The notes under the pieces were generated by a model, which saw nothing but the letters and a program-made list of their open reading frames with translations, ran no database searches and was not told the origin of the DNA. The translations under genes and the position numbers were made by a program. Below, one piece after another: positions 54,759 through 64,000 of a stretch of 64,000 bases of DNA. This DNA is from Actinokineospora fastidiosa (GTDB lineage Bacteria; Actinomycetota; Actinomycetes; Mycobacteriales; Pseudonocardiaceae): assembly GCF_014648415.1 (NCBI RefSeq), contig NZ_BMRB01000001.1:930001-994000 (forward strand), given 5' to 3'. Each line of letters starts with the position of its first letter. Position 1 is the first letter of the stretch.

Positions 54759-55307
54759 CTAGGCGCGCTCGATGGTGATGCTGTTGATCACGATGTCCTC
54801 GACCGGGCGGTCGCCGGGGCCGGTGGTGGTCCGGCCGATCGCGTCGATGACGTCGCGGGACTGCTGGTCGGCGGCCTCGCCGAAGATCGTGTGCTTGAAG
54901 TTCAGCCAGGTGGTCGGGCCCACCGTGAGGAAGAACTGCGAGCCGTTGGTGTTCGGGCCCGCGTTGGCCATCGCCAGCAGGTAGGGCCGGTTGAACTGCA
55001 GCTCGGGGTGGAACTCGTCGGCGAACTTGTAGCCGGGGCCGCCTCGGCCGGTGCCGGTCGGGTCACCGCCCTGGATCATGAAGCCGGAGATCACCCGGTG
55101 GAAGATGGACCCGTCGTAGAACGGGCCGGACGTGCCCCCCTTGGCGTTCTTGTCCGTGTACTGCTTGGTGCCCTCCGCGAGGCCGACGAAGTTGGCCACG
55201 GTCTTGGGGGCGTGGTCGGGGAAAAGGTTGACCCGGATGTCACCCAGCGAGGTGTGCAGGGTGGCGGTCACTTTGGTCCCGACGAGCGATTCGTTGCTGT
55301 CTGCCAC
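54759..55307 (-). CDS. ppiA: PpiA: cyclophilin peptidyl-prolyl isomerase
   Basis: 182 residues, cytoplasmic. FHRVISGFMIQGGDPTGTGR, then GPNTNGSQFFLT and FGEA motifs are those of cyclophilin A-type PPIases; the catalytic Arg is in FHRVI. Start ATG 55307. Promotes cis-trans isomerisation of Xaa-Pro bonds in folding. Transcribed with the rhomboid gene. Confidence 0.95.
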   Translation of the reverse strand: MADSNESLVGTKVTATLHTSLGDIRVNLFPDHAPKTVANFVGLAEGTKQYTDKNAKGGTSGPFYDGSIFHRVISGFMIQGGDPTGTGRGGPGYKFADEFHPELQFNRPYLLAMANAGPNTNGSQFFLTVGPTTWLNFKHTIFGEAADQQSRDVIDAIGRTTTGPGDRPVEDIVINSITIERA

Positions 55308-55407
55308 CGCCCCATCGTGCCATCTTCAGCGGGATCGGTCGGTTAGGGGCAGGATTGAGCGCGTCACTTATCCGTTACCGACCCTTCTTGACAGATGAGG
55401 TGAAGCG

Positions 55408-56073
55408 ATGACCCGGGCCGGAGAGACGGTGGGCAAGGCCGTCGGCACCGGCTGGCGCGCTGTGCGCCAGGGTGCCGCCCAGGCCCGCGCGGCGGGTGCC
55501 GAGGCGGCGCAGGCCGCCGAGCACAGGCTGGCGGCCAGGGGCCTGGCCCCGCAGCAGGTGGCCGAGGCGCTCGCCGAGAGCGCCCTGGTCGCCCGCGAGG
55601 AGCTGCAGGAGTCCGGGAAGCGGGCCCGCAAGCGCCTGGCGAAGACGGCCGCGCGCACCCGCAAGGACCTGGCCAAGGCCGCGAAGCAGGCCCGCAAGAA
55701 CGCCGGGAACAGCCGGGCGGGACGTGGCGCGGCAGGCGCGGTGAAGCCGCTGCGCGCCCAGGCCAAGCAGTTGAAGAAGGACCTGAAGCCGCAGGTCGAG
55801 GCCTACCGCGCGGAACTGCGCGAGCAGGTCAAGGCGGCGCGGGCCGCTGCCAAGGCCGCGGCGAAGGAGAACCGAGGGCCCCGGCGCTGGCCGTGGCTGA
55901 TCGCCGCCGTCGCGATGGCGGCGGGCGCCGTCGTGGCGCTGCGCGGGAAGAAGCGGACCGAGGAGGAGGTCGTCACGCCGGTCGTCCCGACGCCGATGCC
56001 CGAGCAGACCTCGGCCGAGCGCAACGGGCAGGCCAAGCCCGAGGTGCGGATCACGGCGGAGAAGCAGAACTAG
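55408..56073 (+). CDS. cwsA: CwsA-like membrane protein
   Basis: 221 residues. An Ala/Lys/Arg-rich coiled-coil N-terminus (about 1-155), one transmembrane helix (WPWLIAAVAMAAGAVVALRG) near the C-terminus and a short tail. The position between ppiA and gyrA matches Rv0008c CwsA, which interacts with CrgA and Wag31 in mycobacterial division and cell-wall shape. Sequence similarity is weak because of low complexity; position is the main argument. Confidence 0.75.
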   Translation: MTRAGETVGKAVGTGWRAVRQGAAQARAAGAEAAQAAEHRLAARGLAPQQVAEALAESALVAREELQESGKRARKRLAKTAARTRKDLAKAAKQARKNAGNSRAGRGAAGAVKPLRAQAKQLKKDLKPQVEAYRAELREQVKAARAAAKAAAKENRGPRRWPWLIAAVAMAAGAVVALRGKKRTEEEVVTPVVPTPMPEQTSAERNGQAKPEVRITAEKQN

Positions 56074-56083
56074 CCGATCACGG

Positions 56084-56124
56084 AAACGGGCCGCGCTCCC
56101 CCAGTGGGGGGCGCGGCCCGTTTT
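56084..56124. terminator. Bidirectional hairpin between cwsA and DUF2020 gene
   Basis: AAACGGGCCGCGC(T)CCCC forms an 18-bp stem with its complement (one G-U) and ends in TTTT on the plus strand and TTT on the minus strand, between convergent genes. Confidence 0.88.
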
Positions 56125-56127
56125 GCG

Positions 56128-56655
56128 TCAGAGGCCCAGATTCTTGATGACCGTCTCGGTGATCCGGCGCGCCTTGATCGTCTGCTCCTGGTTGGTGCTG
56201 ACGACGACGGCGGTGCCGTCCTTGGCGACCGCGTACAGCGCGCCGTCGTCCCCGGCGAGCGAGCCGCCCTTCCACCCGGCGGGGGCGTTGGCCGGGTTGG
56301 AGCTGTCCACCGGCGCGGCCTCGTCGACGACGGCCTTGGCGGCCGCCTCGTCACCGCTGTAGATCCGCACGGTGAGCTGCACGCTGCCGTCGGGGCGGTA
56401 GAAGAAGCAGCTCGGCGGGTCGCCGTCGGAGGTCTTCACGCTCCCGACCCGCTGGCCGTTGGCGTTCGCCACCTCCTCGGTCTCCAGGTACGGGCACGGT
56501 CCGTCGGCCGACGGCTCCGGCGCGGGCGGCGCCTCGGCGGGCGGGCTCGCGGTGGTCGTGGTCTCCGGCGGGGTCGTGGGCGCGGGTCCCGGCGCCGGGT
56601 TCGCCGTGCAGGCGGCGACCGCGACCAGCGGGAGCACGAGGAGGACTCGGTTCAT
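56128..56655 (-). CDS. DUF2020 lipoprotein
   Basis: About 175 residues. Lipobox VAAC after MNRVLLVLPLVAV gives a signal-peptidase-II site, then a Pro/Thr-rich linker (about 20-50) and a DUF2020-like domain with GPCPYLETEEVANANGQRVG and CFFYRPDGSVQLTVRIY. The ATG at 56655 is preferred over an earlier GTG frame start at 56700 that would bury the signal peptide. Role unknown; often found near the origin region in actinobacteria. Confidence 0.85.
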   Translation of the reverse strand: MNRVLLVLPLVAVAACTANPAPGPAPTTPPETTTTASPPAEAPPAPEPSADGPCPYLETEEVANANGQRVGSVKTSDGDPPSCFFYRPDGSVQLTVRIYSGDEAAAKAVVDEAAPVDSSNPANAPAGWKGGSLAGDDGALYAVAKDGTAVVVSTNQEQTIKARRITETVIKNLGL

Positions 56656-56798
56656 GGCGGGTGCAGTCAACCAGACCCAGTCGAGTGTGATCCACGCCAC
56701 TCATTGAACCGCACGATCGCGATAGGCATTACTCCAAGTGTGGCCTACGCCACCAGAAAGTGAGCACCCTGCCGATTGACCAGAGAGGGCAACCGACA

Positions 56799-57248
56799 AT
56801 GGACCTGATCGAGCGATCGAAACCCCACGTGCTGGAGATGTTCCGGATCGTCATCGCGCTGCTGTTCACGTTCCACGGCACCGCGACCCTGTTCAGCTTC
56901 ATGGGCACGCCGCGCAGCGGTGTCACCCCGGAGATCGGGCAGTGGCCCACCTGGTGGGCGGCGGTGATCCAGCTGGTGGCGGGCGCGCTCGTGCTCGTCG
57001 GCCTCACCACCCGAATCGCGGCGCTGCTGTGCTCGGGCTCGATGGCCTACGCGTACTTCGTCGCGCACCAGCCGAAGGACCTCTCCCCGCTGACCAACGG
57101 CGGTGAGCTCTCGGCGCTGTTCTGCTGGGCGTTCCTGGTCATCGCCGTCATCGGCCCCGGCCGCTGGGCGCTGGACACGGCGCTGGCGAAGATCCGGACG
57201 GCGTCGTCGGCGGAGCAGGCCAACGACGGCTTCCTCATCCCCGCGTGA
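56799..57248 (+). CDS. DoxX family membrane protein
   Basis: 149 residues with four transmembrane helices. FRIVIALLFTFHGTATLFSF and AAVIQLVAGALVLVGLTTR are DoxX-like segments; the family is linked to quinol oxidase or redox-stress complexes (MRC in mycobacteria). AGAGAGGG lies about nine bases before the ATG at 56799, chosen over an earlier GTG at 56760. Confidence 0.85.
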   Translation: MDLIERSKPHVLEMFRIVIALLFTFHGTATLFSFMGTPRSGVTPEIGQWPTWWAAVIQLVAGALVLVGLTTRIAALLCSGSMAYAYFVAHQPKDLSPLTNGGELSALFCWAFLVIAVIGPGRWALDTALAKIRTASSAEQANDGFLIPA

Positions 57249-57253
57249 CCGTC

Positions 57254-57287
57254 AGGCGGCCTGCGCGGGGACCGGCGCAGGCCGCCT
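57254..57287. terminator. Hairpin after DoxX gene
   Basis: AGGCGGCCTGCGC and its complement form a 13-bp stem with an 8-base loop six bases after the stop. It adjoins the palindrome at 57288. Confidence 0.75.
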
Positions 57288-57305
57288 TGGTTCCACGTGG
57301 AACCA
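57288..57305. promoter_or_regulatory. parS-like ParB-binding palindrome
   Basis: TGGTTCCACGTGGAACCA is a perfect 18-bp palindrome. Its core GTTCCACGTGGAAC differs from the widespread parS core GTTTCACGTGAAAC only by a symmetric base change and equals the core used in Pseudomonas parS sites. It lies between convergent gene ends 4-6 kb from gyrA/gyrB, where origin-proximal parS sites cluster. Confidence 0.65.
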
Positions 57306-57308
57306 GCA

Positions 57309-58307
57309 CTAGCCGATGGCGCGGTCGAGGAAGTCGGCAACGACCCGGCGGTTCCACTCGACGAGCCCGTGCGGGTCGCCCCGCAGCAGCGCCTCCGCGT
57401 CGGTGAACGACGCGTGCGTGGCGTGCGGCGCGCTGAGGGCGCTGTGCGGGCCCTCCGAGTGCGCCATGAGCGCCCGCCACGACGGCTTGGGCGGTCCGGC
57501 GCCGACGAGGAGGAACGGGCGGCAGAGGCCAGCCTGGGCGACCTGGATGAGGTCGCTGCCGTCGTCGGTGAACGCGTAGGACAGCTGCCCGTCGAAGTTG
57601 ACCGCCGCCTGGATGCGCGCGTCCTCGTACATGGCCTGCAGTCCGGCGGCCCCACCCGCCGAGTGCCCGACCACGGCGACCCGCCGCAGATCCATCCGGA
57701 ACCGCGCCGCCACGTGCGGCAGCTGGTCGAGCACGAACCGCAGGTCGGCCACCCGGGTGTCGAGCACGGTCTTGATCAGCTCGCGGGACGGCTCCGCGTC
57801 GAACAACACGCTCCGCACGACCCGCCCGCCCGGGAACTGCACGCCGGAGGAGTCGTAGGTGTGGTCGATGGTGATGACGACGTGGCCTCGGCTGACCAGG
57901 TCGTCCACCAACCCGGTGTTCCAGGCCCGCGCGTCCCCCAACCCCGGCGAGTAGATGACGACCGGCCACCGCCCCTCCCTGACCGGCACGTCCCGGTAGG
58001 CGTGCGTGCGCGTCGCGGCCCAGTCGAAACCCCCCGGCTCGACCCCGTAGTTGAACCGCCCGGCCAACTCCCCGAACGCCGCCGCCTCCCCCGCCCCGAA
58101 CTGCGCCGCCGCCTCCCCCGCCTCCCACCGCGCCGGATACCGGATGTCGACCATCAGCTCCCGATAGTCCACACCCCCCAACGGATCCCCGCGCTCCCGA
58201 TCGACGACCCGTAGCGAGCCGACCCCCACCGGCAGCTCCCCGGACGGAGCGGGCAACCCGGCGGTCAACCCAAGAACGGCCACAGTAGACACAATCGCGT
58301 TCTGCAT
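57309..58307 (-). CDS. Secreted alpha/beta hydrolase (PAF acetylhydrolase-like)
   Basis: 332 residues. A signal peptide (MQNAIVSTVAVLGLTAGLPA) is followed by an alpha/beta-hydrolase domain: YSPGLGDARAW oxyanion region, VVGHSAGG nucleophile elbow, and a late HATHASFTD-type His region. Resembles the PAF-acetylhydrolase/dienelactone group; substrate unknown. ATG 58307 chosen over 58316 because it starts the leader cleanly. Confidence 0.82.
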   Translation of the reverse strand: MQNAIVSTVAVLGLTAGLPAPSGELPVGVGSLRVVDRERGDPLGGVDYRELMVDIRYPARWEAGEAAAQFGAGEAAAFGELAGRFNYGVEPGGFDWAATRTHAYRDVPVREGRWPVVIYSPGLGDARAWNTGLVDDLVSRGHVVITIDHTYDSSGVQFPGGRVVRSVLFDAEPSRELIKTVLDTRVADLRFVLDQLPHVAARFRMDLRRVAVVGHSAGGAAGLQAMYEDARIQAAVNFDGQLSYAFTDDGSDLIQVAQAGLCRPFLLVGAGPPKPSWRALMAHSEGPHSALSAPHATHASFTDAEALLRGDPHGLVEWNRRVVADFLDRAIG

Positions 58308-58451
58308 ACACCCCAACGTAAGCGCGCGACCGCCGCGCGGAATCGGGGTTTACCCCGAAGACGACCCGGAAGCGGGCCACGAGATTCCCTGCCTTCATCG
58401 GCACCGCGATCGGCCGTACCGTGGACCCATCCGACTGGAGGTGATGGCCTC

Positions 58452-59675
58452 TTGACCAGCAACGACGTGAGCCTGGGCGCGCGCGTCAAGCGGGCGCGGA
58501 CCCGCCGCCTGCTCACCCAGGAGCAGTTGGCCGAGAAAGCGCAGGTCAGCGTCGACCTGGTGCGGAAGCTGGAGCAGGAGGTGCGGCACACGGCGAGCAT
58601 GAGTTCGCTGACCCGCCTGGCACGGGCGTTGGACATCGAGCTTCCCAGGCTCCTCGGGCAGGCAGGCACGATCCAGGCGACGGTCGACGAGGCAGCGGTG
58701 GGCATCCTCGCCATCCGCGACGAGCTGAGCGCCCTCGACCACTTCCCCGGACTCGGCGACGACAACGTCTTCGACGATGAGCCGCCCACCATCGAGCACC
58801 TGCACAGCGCGCTCAAGGAAGCCGAGCACATCCGCCAGCACGGCAGCTTCGCGCAGCTCGGGGCCATGCTGCCCGGTCTGATGGCCGAAGCCCGGGCCGC
58901 CACCCGGGCGCTCTCCGGTCAGGACCAGGTGGCGGCATACGGCTTGTTGTCCGAAGCCCTCCAGATCGCCTCGACCATGATGACCGGGCTCGGCAAGGCG
59001 GACATCGGCTATATCGGCCTCATCCGCGCTCAGGAAGCAGCCGAGAAGTCCGACGACGAGTTGCTCCACGCCATGAACGTCTCGGCCCTGTCTTGGGTCT
59101 TCTTCAAGCAAGGTCGGCTCGCCGACGCCGAGAACGCGGCACTGCGCCAAGCCGAGCGGATGGGTCCGGACTTCGTCCGCGACCCACCCGAACGCCTGGC
59201 CGTCTGGGGCATTCTCCTGCTGCGCGCCGCCAGCGCCGCCGTGCGCGACAAGCGGGTCGGGCGCAGCGACGAACACCTGAGCCTGGCACGCGCCGCGGCC
59301 GCCCGGATCGGCAGCGACCTCAACCTCTACGCCACCCCGTTCGGTCCGACCAACGCCAGCATCGCGGCGGTCAACGCCGCGGTGGAGAGCGAACAGTTCG
59401 ACAAGGCGCTGACCCTCGCCGAGGAGCTGCCGCGACAGGGCTGGGTCTCGCCGACCTGGCGAGCCCGCCACCTGCTCGACCTCGCCATCGCCCACAGCGA
59501 ACTCGACCACGACGAAGCCGCGGTCGACCAACTCCTGGCAGCCGAGCGAACCGCCCCGGAGTGGCTGCGCTACCACACCTTGGGCCGACAAACAGTCCGC
59601 GAACTGGCAGAACGCGCCAAGCGCCGCCAAACACCCGTGCAACACCTCGCCGACCGCCTGGCCGTCGACGTGTGA
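58452..59675 (+). CDS. HTH (XRE) regulator with TPR-like domain
   Basis: 407 residues. HTH at about 8-60 (LGARVKRARTRRLLTQEQLA, then EKAQVSVDLVRKLEQEVR), followed by tetratricopeptide-like helices to the end (LLHAMNVSALSWVFFKQGRL, ADAENAALRQAERMG, ALTLAEELPRQGW). Start is TTG 58452, with the strong GGAGGTGAT ~11 bases upstream. A second regulator of the type at 32882 but not closely similar. Divergent from the hydrolase. Confidence 0.88.
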   Translation: MTSNDVSLGARVKRARTRRLLTQEQLAEKAQVSVDLVRKLEQEVRHTASMSSLTRLARALDIELPRLLGQAGTIQATVDEAAVGILAIRDELSALDHFPGLGDDNVFDDEPPTIEHLHSALKEAEHIRQHGSFAQLGAMLPGLMAEARAATRALSGQDQVAAYGLLSEALQIASTMMTGLGKADIGYIGLIRAQEAAEKSDDELLHAMNVSALSWVFFKQGRLADAENAALRQAERMGPDFVRDPPERLAVWGILLLRAASAAVRDKRVGRSDEHLSLARAAAARIGSDLNLYATPFGPTNASIAAVNAAVESEQFDKALTLAEELPRQGWVSPTWRARHLLDLAIAHSELDHDEAAVDQLLAAERTAPEWLRYHTLGRQTVRELAERAKRRQTPVQHLADRLAVDV

Positions 59676-59785
59676 TCCCGCCCCGGGCCAGTTGGTGGGC
59701 TCAGGATCGGCGACCGACCGCCCTCGAACGACTGATCATCCTCGGCAGTCGGGCGCTGCAGGACGTCGAGCAGGCGGCCCGGTGA
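59672..59785 (+). CDS. Possible 37-residue protein coupled to HTH gene
   Basis: GTGATC overlaps the HTH stop as GTGA and encodes MIPPRASWWAQDRRPTALER followed by an amphipathic helix (LIILGSRALQDVEQAAR). Codon positions are GC-rich in the third base, like real genes. Too short for confidence. Confidence 0.4.
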   Translation: MIPPRASWWAQDRRPTALERLIILGSRALQDVEQAAR

Positions 59786-59790
59786 TCGAC

Positions 59791-59831
59791 GAAGGCCCAG
59801 CAGGCGGGGCGATCCCGGCTACTGGGCCTTC
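59791..59831 (-). terminator. Hairpin after tRNA-Ala
   Basis: GAAGGCCCAG at 59791-59800 pairs perfectly with CTGGGCCTTC at 59822-59831, 14 bases beyond the tRNA 3' end. Confidence 0.6.
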
Positions 59832-59844
59832 GGTCGTTCAGGTG

Positions 59845-59917
59845 TGGAGACGAGGGGAATCGAACCCCTAACCCCTGCCTTGCAAAGGCAGTGCTCTGCC
59901 AATTGAGCTACGTCCCC
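59845..59917 (-). tRNA. tRNA-Ala(TGC)
   Basis: Acceptor arms GGGGACG/CGTCTCC (one G-U), anticodon loop TTTGCAA (TGC), T-arm GGGG-TTCGATT-CCCC, A73. CCA not encoded. Confidence 0.97.
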
Positions 59918-59950
59918 GAATCGGACACGAGGGGTCGTGTCCGACAAGCC

Positions 59951-60070
59951 TCACTTGGCGGGCGCGGTGGCCTCACGCCACAGGTTGGCCTCTGCCTTGG
60001 CCGCGCTCTTGCGACGCACGACGAACAGCACCCCACCGACGATGGCGGCCAGCGCGAGAACCTTCTTCAC
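59951..60070 (-). CDS. DLW-39 family small protein
   Basis: 39 residues: MKKVLALAAIVGGVLFVVRR followed by KSAAKAEANLWREATAPAK. The length and the L-W motif fit the DLW-39 family found between tRNA-Ile/Ala near gyrA in actinobacteria. One short hydrophobic helix. GTG 60070 has GGAGG nine bases upstream. Function unknown. Confidence 0.9.
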   Translation of the reverse strand: MKKVLALAAIVGGVLFVVRRKSAAKAEANLWREATAPAK

Positions 60071-60171
60071 GACCCCTGCCTCCTCATAACCTCTGGACCG
60101 CCCGGGAAGGGCGCTCGCCCCAGTCTAGCCACCGGCCCGGTCACCTGGTCGGGCGATGCCGGGAATGATGA

Positions 60172-60199
60172 AGGGCGACCCGTGTGCTCGGATCGCCCT
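60172..60199 (-). terminator. Hairpin after tRNA-Ile
   Basis: AGGGCGA at 60172-60178 pairs with TCGCCCT at 60193-60199, extended by CC/GG with one bulge; it lies nine bases beyond the tRNA. Confidence 0.55.
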
Positions 60200-60208
60200 C
60201 ATCCCGGG

Positions 60209-60282
60209 TGGGCCTAGGAGGACTTGAACCTCCGACCCCTTCGTTATCAGCGAAGTGCTCTAACCGCCTGAGCTATAGGCCC
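60209..60282 (-). tRNA. tRNA-Ile(GAT)
   Basis: Acceptor arms GGGCCTA/TAGGCCC, anticodon loop CTGATAA (GAT), T-arm GGAGG-TTCAAGT-CCTCC, A73; CCA not encoded. Confidence 0.97.
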
Positions 60283-60336
60283 GTGGGAACGAACGAAAGG
60301 CTACAGCAGCCCGCCGCCCGGCCCCAAACCGGGTGG

Positions 60337-61137
60337 TCACTCGCGCTCGGCGAGGGTGACCTCCAGGCCGCCCGCCAGGTCGGCGGACACGTTGTAGACG
60401 AACGCGCCGACCGTCGCCAGGGCGCTGAACAGCACGATGTTGATCGCGCCGATGATCGCCGCGATGCCGAACACGCGGCCCGCGCTGATCAGCGGGTCGC
60501 CGCCGCCCGCGGTGTTGGCGTTGAGCAGTTCGTCGGAGATGCCGTTGACCTTGTCCCAGACGCCCATGCCGTCGAGCACCGCGTACAGCGCGCCGACGGC
60601 GACCAGCCAGACGAAGAACAGGGCCACGCCCAGGACCAGCGACAGCTTGAGCACCGACCACGGGTCGAAGCGCTTGATCTGCAGGTTGGCCCGGCGCGGG
60701 CCGCGGCCGGGCCTGCGCAGGGCCGAGGGGGGACTGCTGCTCGCGCCGAGGCCGCTGAGGCCGCCGGTGCCGAAGCCGCCCGTGCGCACGCCGCTGTCGT
60801 GCACCTCGTTCGGCGCCGGTGCGCCCCCGAAAAGCCGGGGCGCCGCGGAGCCGCTGACCACGGGGCGCTGCACCGTGACGGTGGCCGCGTCGTGGTTGTC
60901 GCCCGCCGTGGGCCAGCTCGGGGAGTCGCCGTTGACCGGCAGGTGCTGGGTGGCGTCCTGCGCCGTCCCGGCCTGCTCGTCGGCGTTGACCCGCTGCCAG
61001 GGCGGTGGGGTGGCCACCGCCGCCTGGTCGTCGGCGCGGTCGTCGGCCTCGTTGTCCGTCTGCCCGGCGGCGATGACCGAGGTGCGCTCTGCGGGGCCCT
61101 CCGGCTCGGTGCCTTCCGGCTTGTCGGGTGCTGTCAC
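60337..61137 (-). CDS. DUF3566 membrane protein
   Basis: 266 residues. A long disordered N-terminus (1-145) precedes a DUF3566 domain with two transmembrane helices (SLVLGVALFFVWLVAVGALY and IIGAINIVLFSALATVGAFV) and a short end LEVTLAERE. The position after gyrA is conserved (Rv0007 in M. tuberculosis). GTG start 61137, 12 bases after the gyrA stop. Unknown role; likely in the envelope or division. Confidence 0.92.
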   Translation of the reverse strand: MTAPDKPEGTEPEGPAERTSVIAAGQTDNEADDRADDQAAVATPPPWQRVNADEQAGTAQDATQHLPVNGDSPSWPTAGDNHDAATVTVQRPVVSGSAAPRLFGGAPAPNEVHDSGVRTGGFGTGGLSGLGASSSPPSALRRPGRGPRRANLQIKRFDPWSVLKLSLVLGVALFFVWLVAVGALYAVLDGMGVWDKVNGISDELLNANTAGGGDPLISAGRVFGIAAIIGAINIVLFSALATVGAFVYNVSADLAGGLEVTLAERE

Positions 61138-61149
61138 CTGCGAAATCCC

Positions 61150-63738
<2,589 letters not shown>

Positions 63739-63804
63739 GGCAGGTGAATCCCTTCGAGCGGTGTGTCGGCGCGGCGTGCGGACGCCGGATCAGCCATCGA
63801 TCGA

Positions 63805-64000
63805 TCAGACATCGAGGAAGCGGACGTCCTTGGCGTTGCGGGTGATGAAGGAGCGCCGGGCGTCGACGTCCTCGCCCATGAGCACGCTGAACAGCTCGTC
63901 GGCCTGGGCGGCGTCCTCGAGGTTGACCCGCAGGAACAGCCGGTTGGCCGGGTCCATCGTGGTCTCCCACAGCTCCTCGGCGTTCATCTCGCCGAGACCC
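63805..64000 (-). CDS. gyrB: GyrB C-terminal end (5' part outside window)
   Basis: The last 65 codons: [20 protein letters not shown], then [20 protein letters not shown] and [17 protein letters not shown], the invariant end of GyrB. The gene continues beyond base 64000. Gyrase genes side by side mark the origin-proximal region; dnaA, dnaN and recF are expected further along. Confidence 0.98.
   Translation of the reverse strand, partial: GLGEMNAEELWETTMDPANRLFLRVNLEDAAQADELFSVLMGEDVDARRSFITRNAKDVRFLDV

Noticed and set aside
55388-55393. TTGACA before cwsA
   Set aside because: It lies 15 bases before the start codon, too close to act as a -35 for this gene, and no -10 follows.

Overview
The window is very GC-rich DNA from an actinobacterium, most likely a mycothiol-making member of the Pseudonocardiales (Actinosynnema/Saccharothrix/Lentzea-like). 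This placement is inferred from three things: an S-(hydroxymethyl)mycothiol dehydrogenase, the actinobacterial gyrB-gyrA-DUF3566-tRNA-Ile-tRNA-Ala order, and the division/kinase block fhaA-fhaB-pstP-rodA-pbpA-pknA-pknB-pabA-sortase-crgA-PH-rhomboid-ppiA-cwsA. The right end (gyrB, gyrA) normally lies close to dnaA/oriC, so the window is one flank of the replication origin. A parS-like palindrome (57288-57305) and four intergenic groups of DnaA boxes fit that location.

Layout. 1-1332: ECF sigma factor fused to a zinc-finger/transmembrane tail, cut by the window edge. 1566-5314: tRNA-Gly, a small barstar-like protein, an orphan adenine methyltransferase and a DUF2252 protein. 5362-6018: msrA. 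6088-15898: a seven-gene, tightly packed cell-surface glycan cluster (AlgX-like SGNH protein, three paralogous membrane-anchored proteins, a giant glycosyltransferase/FkbM methyltransferase, a polytopic protein and an acyltransferase-3 protein). 16039-22930: lipid/redox metabolism (fadD6-like, DUF1697, gamma-glutamyltransferase, aldo/keto reductase, two SDRs). 22927-24478: a three-gene overlapping operon with an SseB-like protein and two WXG/EspC-like helical proteins. 24518-27877: mycothiol-linked formaldehyde detoxification plus a RecB-like nuclease. 27955-31449: copper handling (YcnI/DUF1775, CopC, CopD). 31577-39794: regulators and accessory metabolism (HTH/TPR regulator with divergent small proteins, TetR, a PLP aldolase/racemase-fold enzyme divergent from an FAD-linked lactone oxidase). 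40156-49989: tRNA-Leu and the Ser/Thr-kinase/cell-wall operon. 50059-56073: pabA, permease, sortase E, crgA, PH-domain protein, rhomboid, ppiA, cwsA. 56128-64000: DUF2020 lipoprotein, DoxX, hydrolase, HTH regulator, tRNA-Ala, DLW-39, tRNA-Ile, DUF3566, gyrA and the 3' end of gyrB.

How it fits together. The fhaA-pknB block is the conserved actinobacterial machine coupling phosphothreonine signalling to elongation and septation (RodA/PbpA synthesis, CrgA/CwsA divisome factors). The 6.1-15.9 kb cluster probably builds and O-acylates a surface polysaccharide. One of its membrane proteins carries four Thr-Gln motifs resembling actinobacterial kinase sites, so the two systems may be connected. I saw no transposase, CRISPR array or prophage. 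Function calls come from reading motifs and family resemblance only; no database search was possible.
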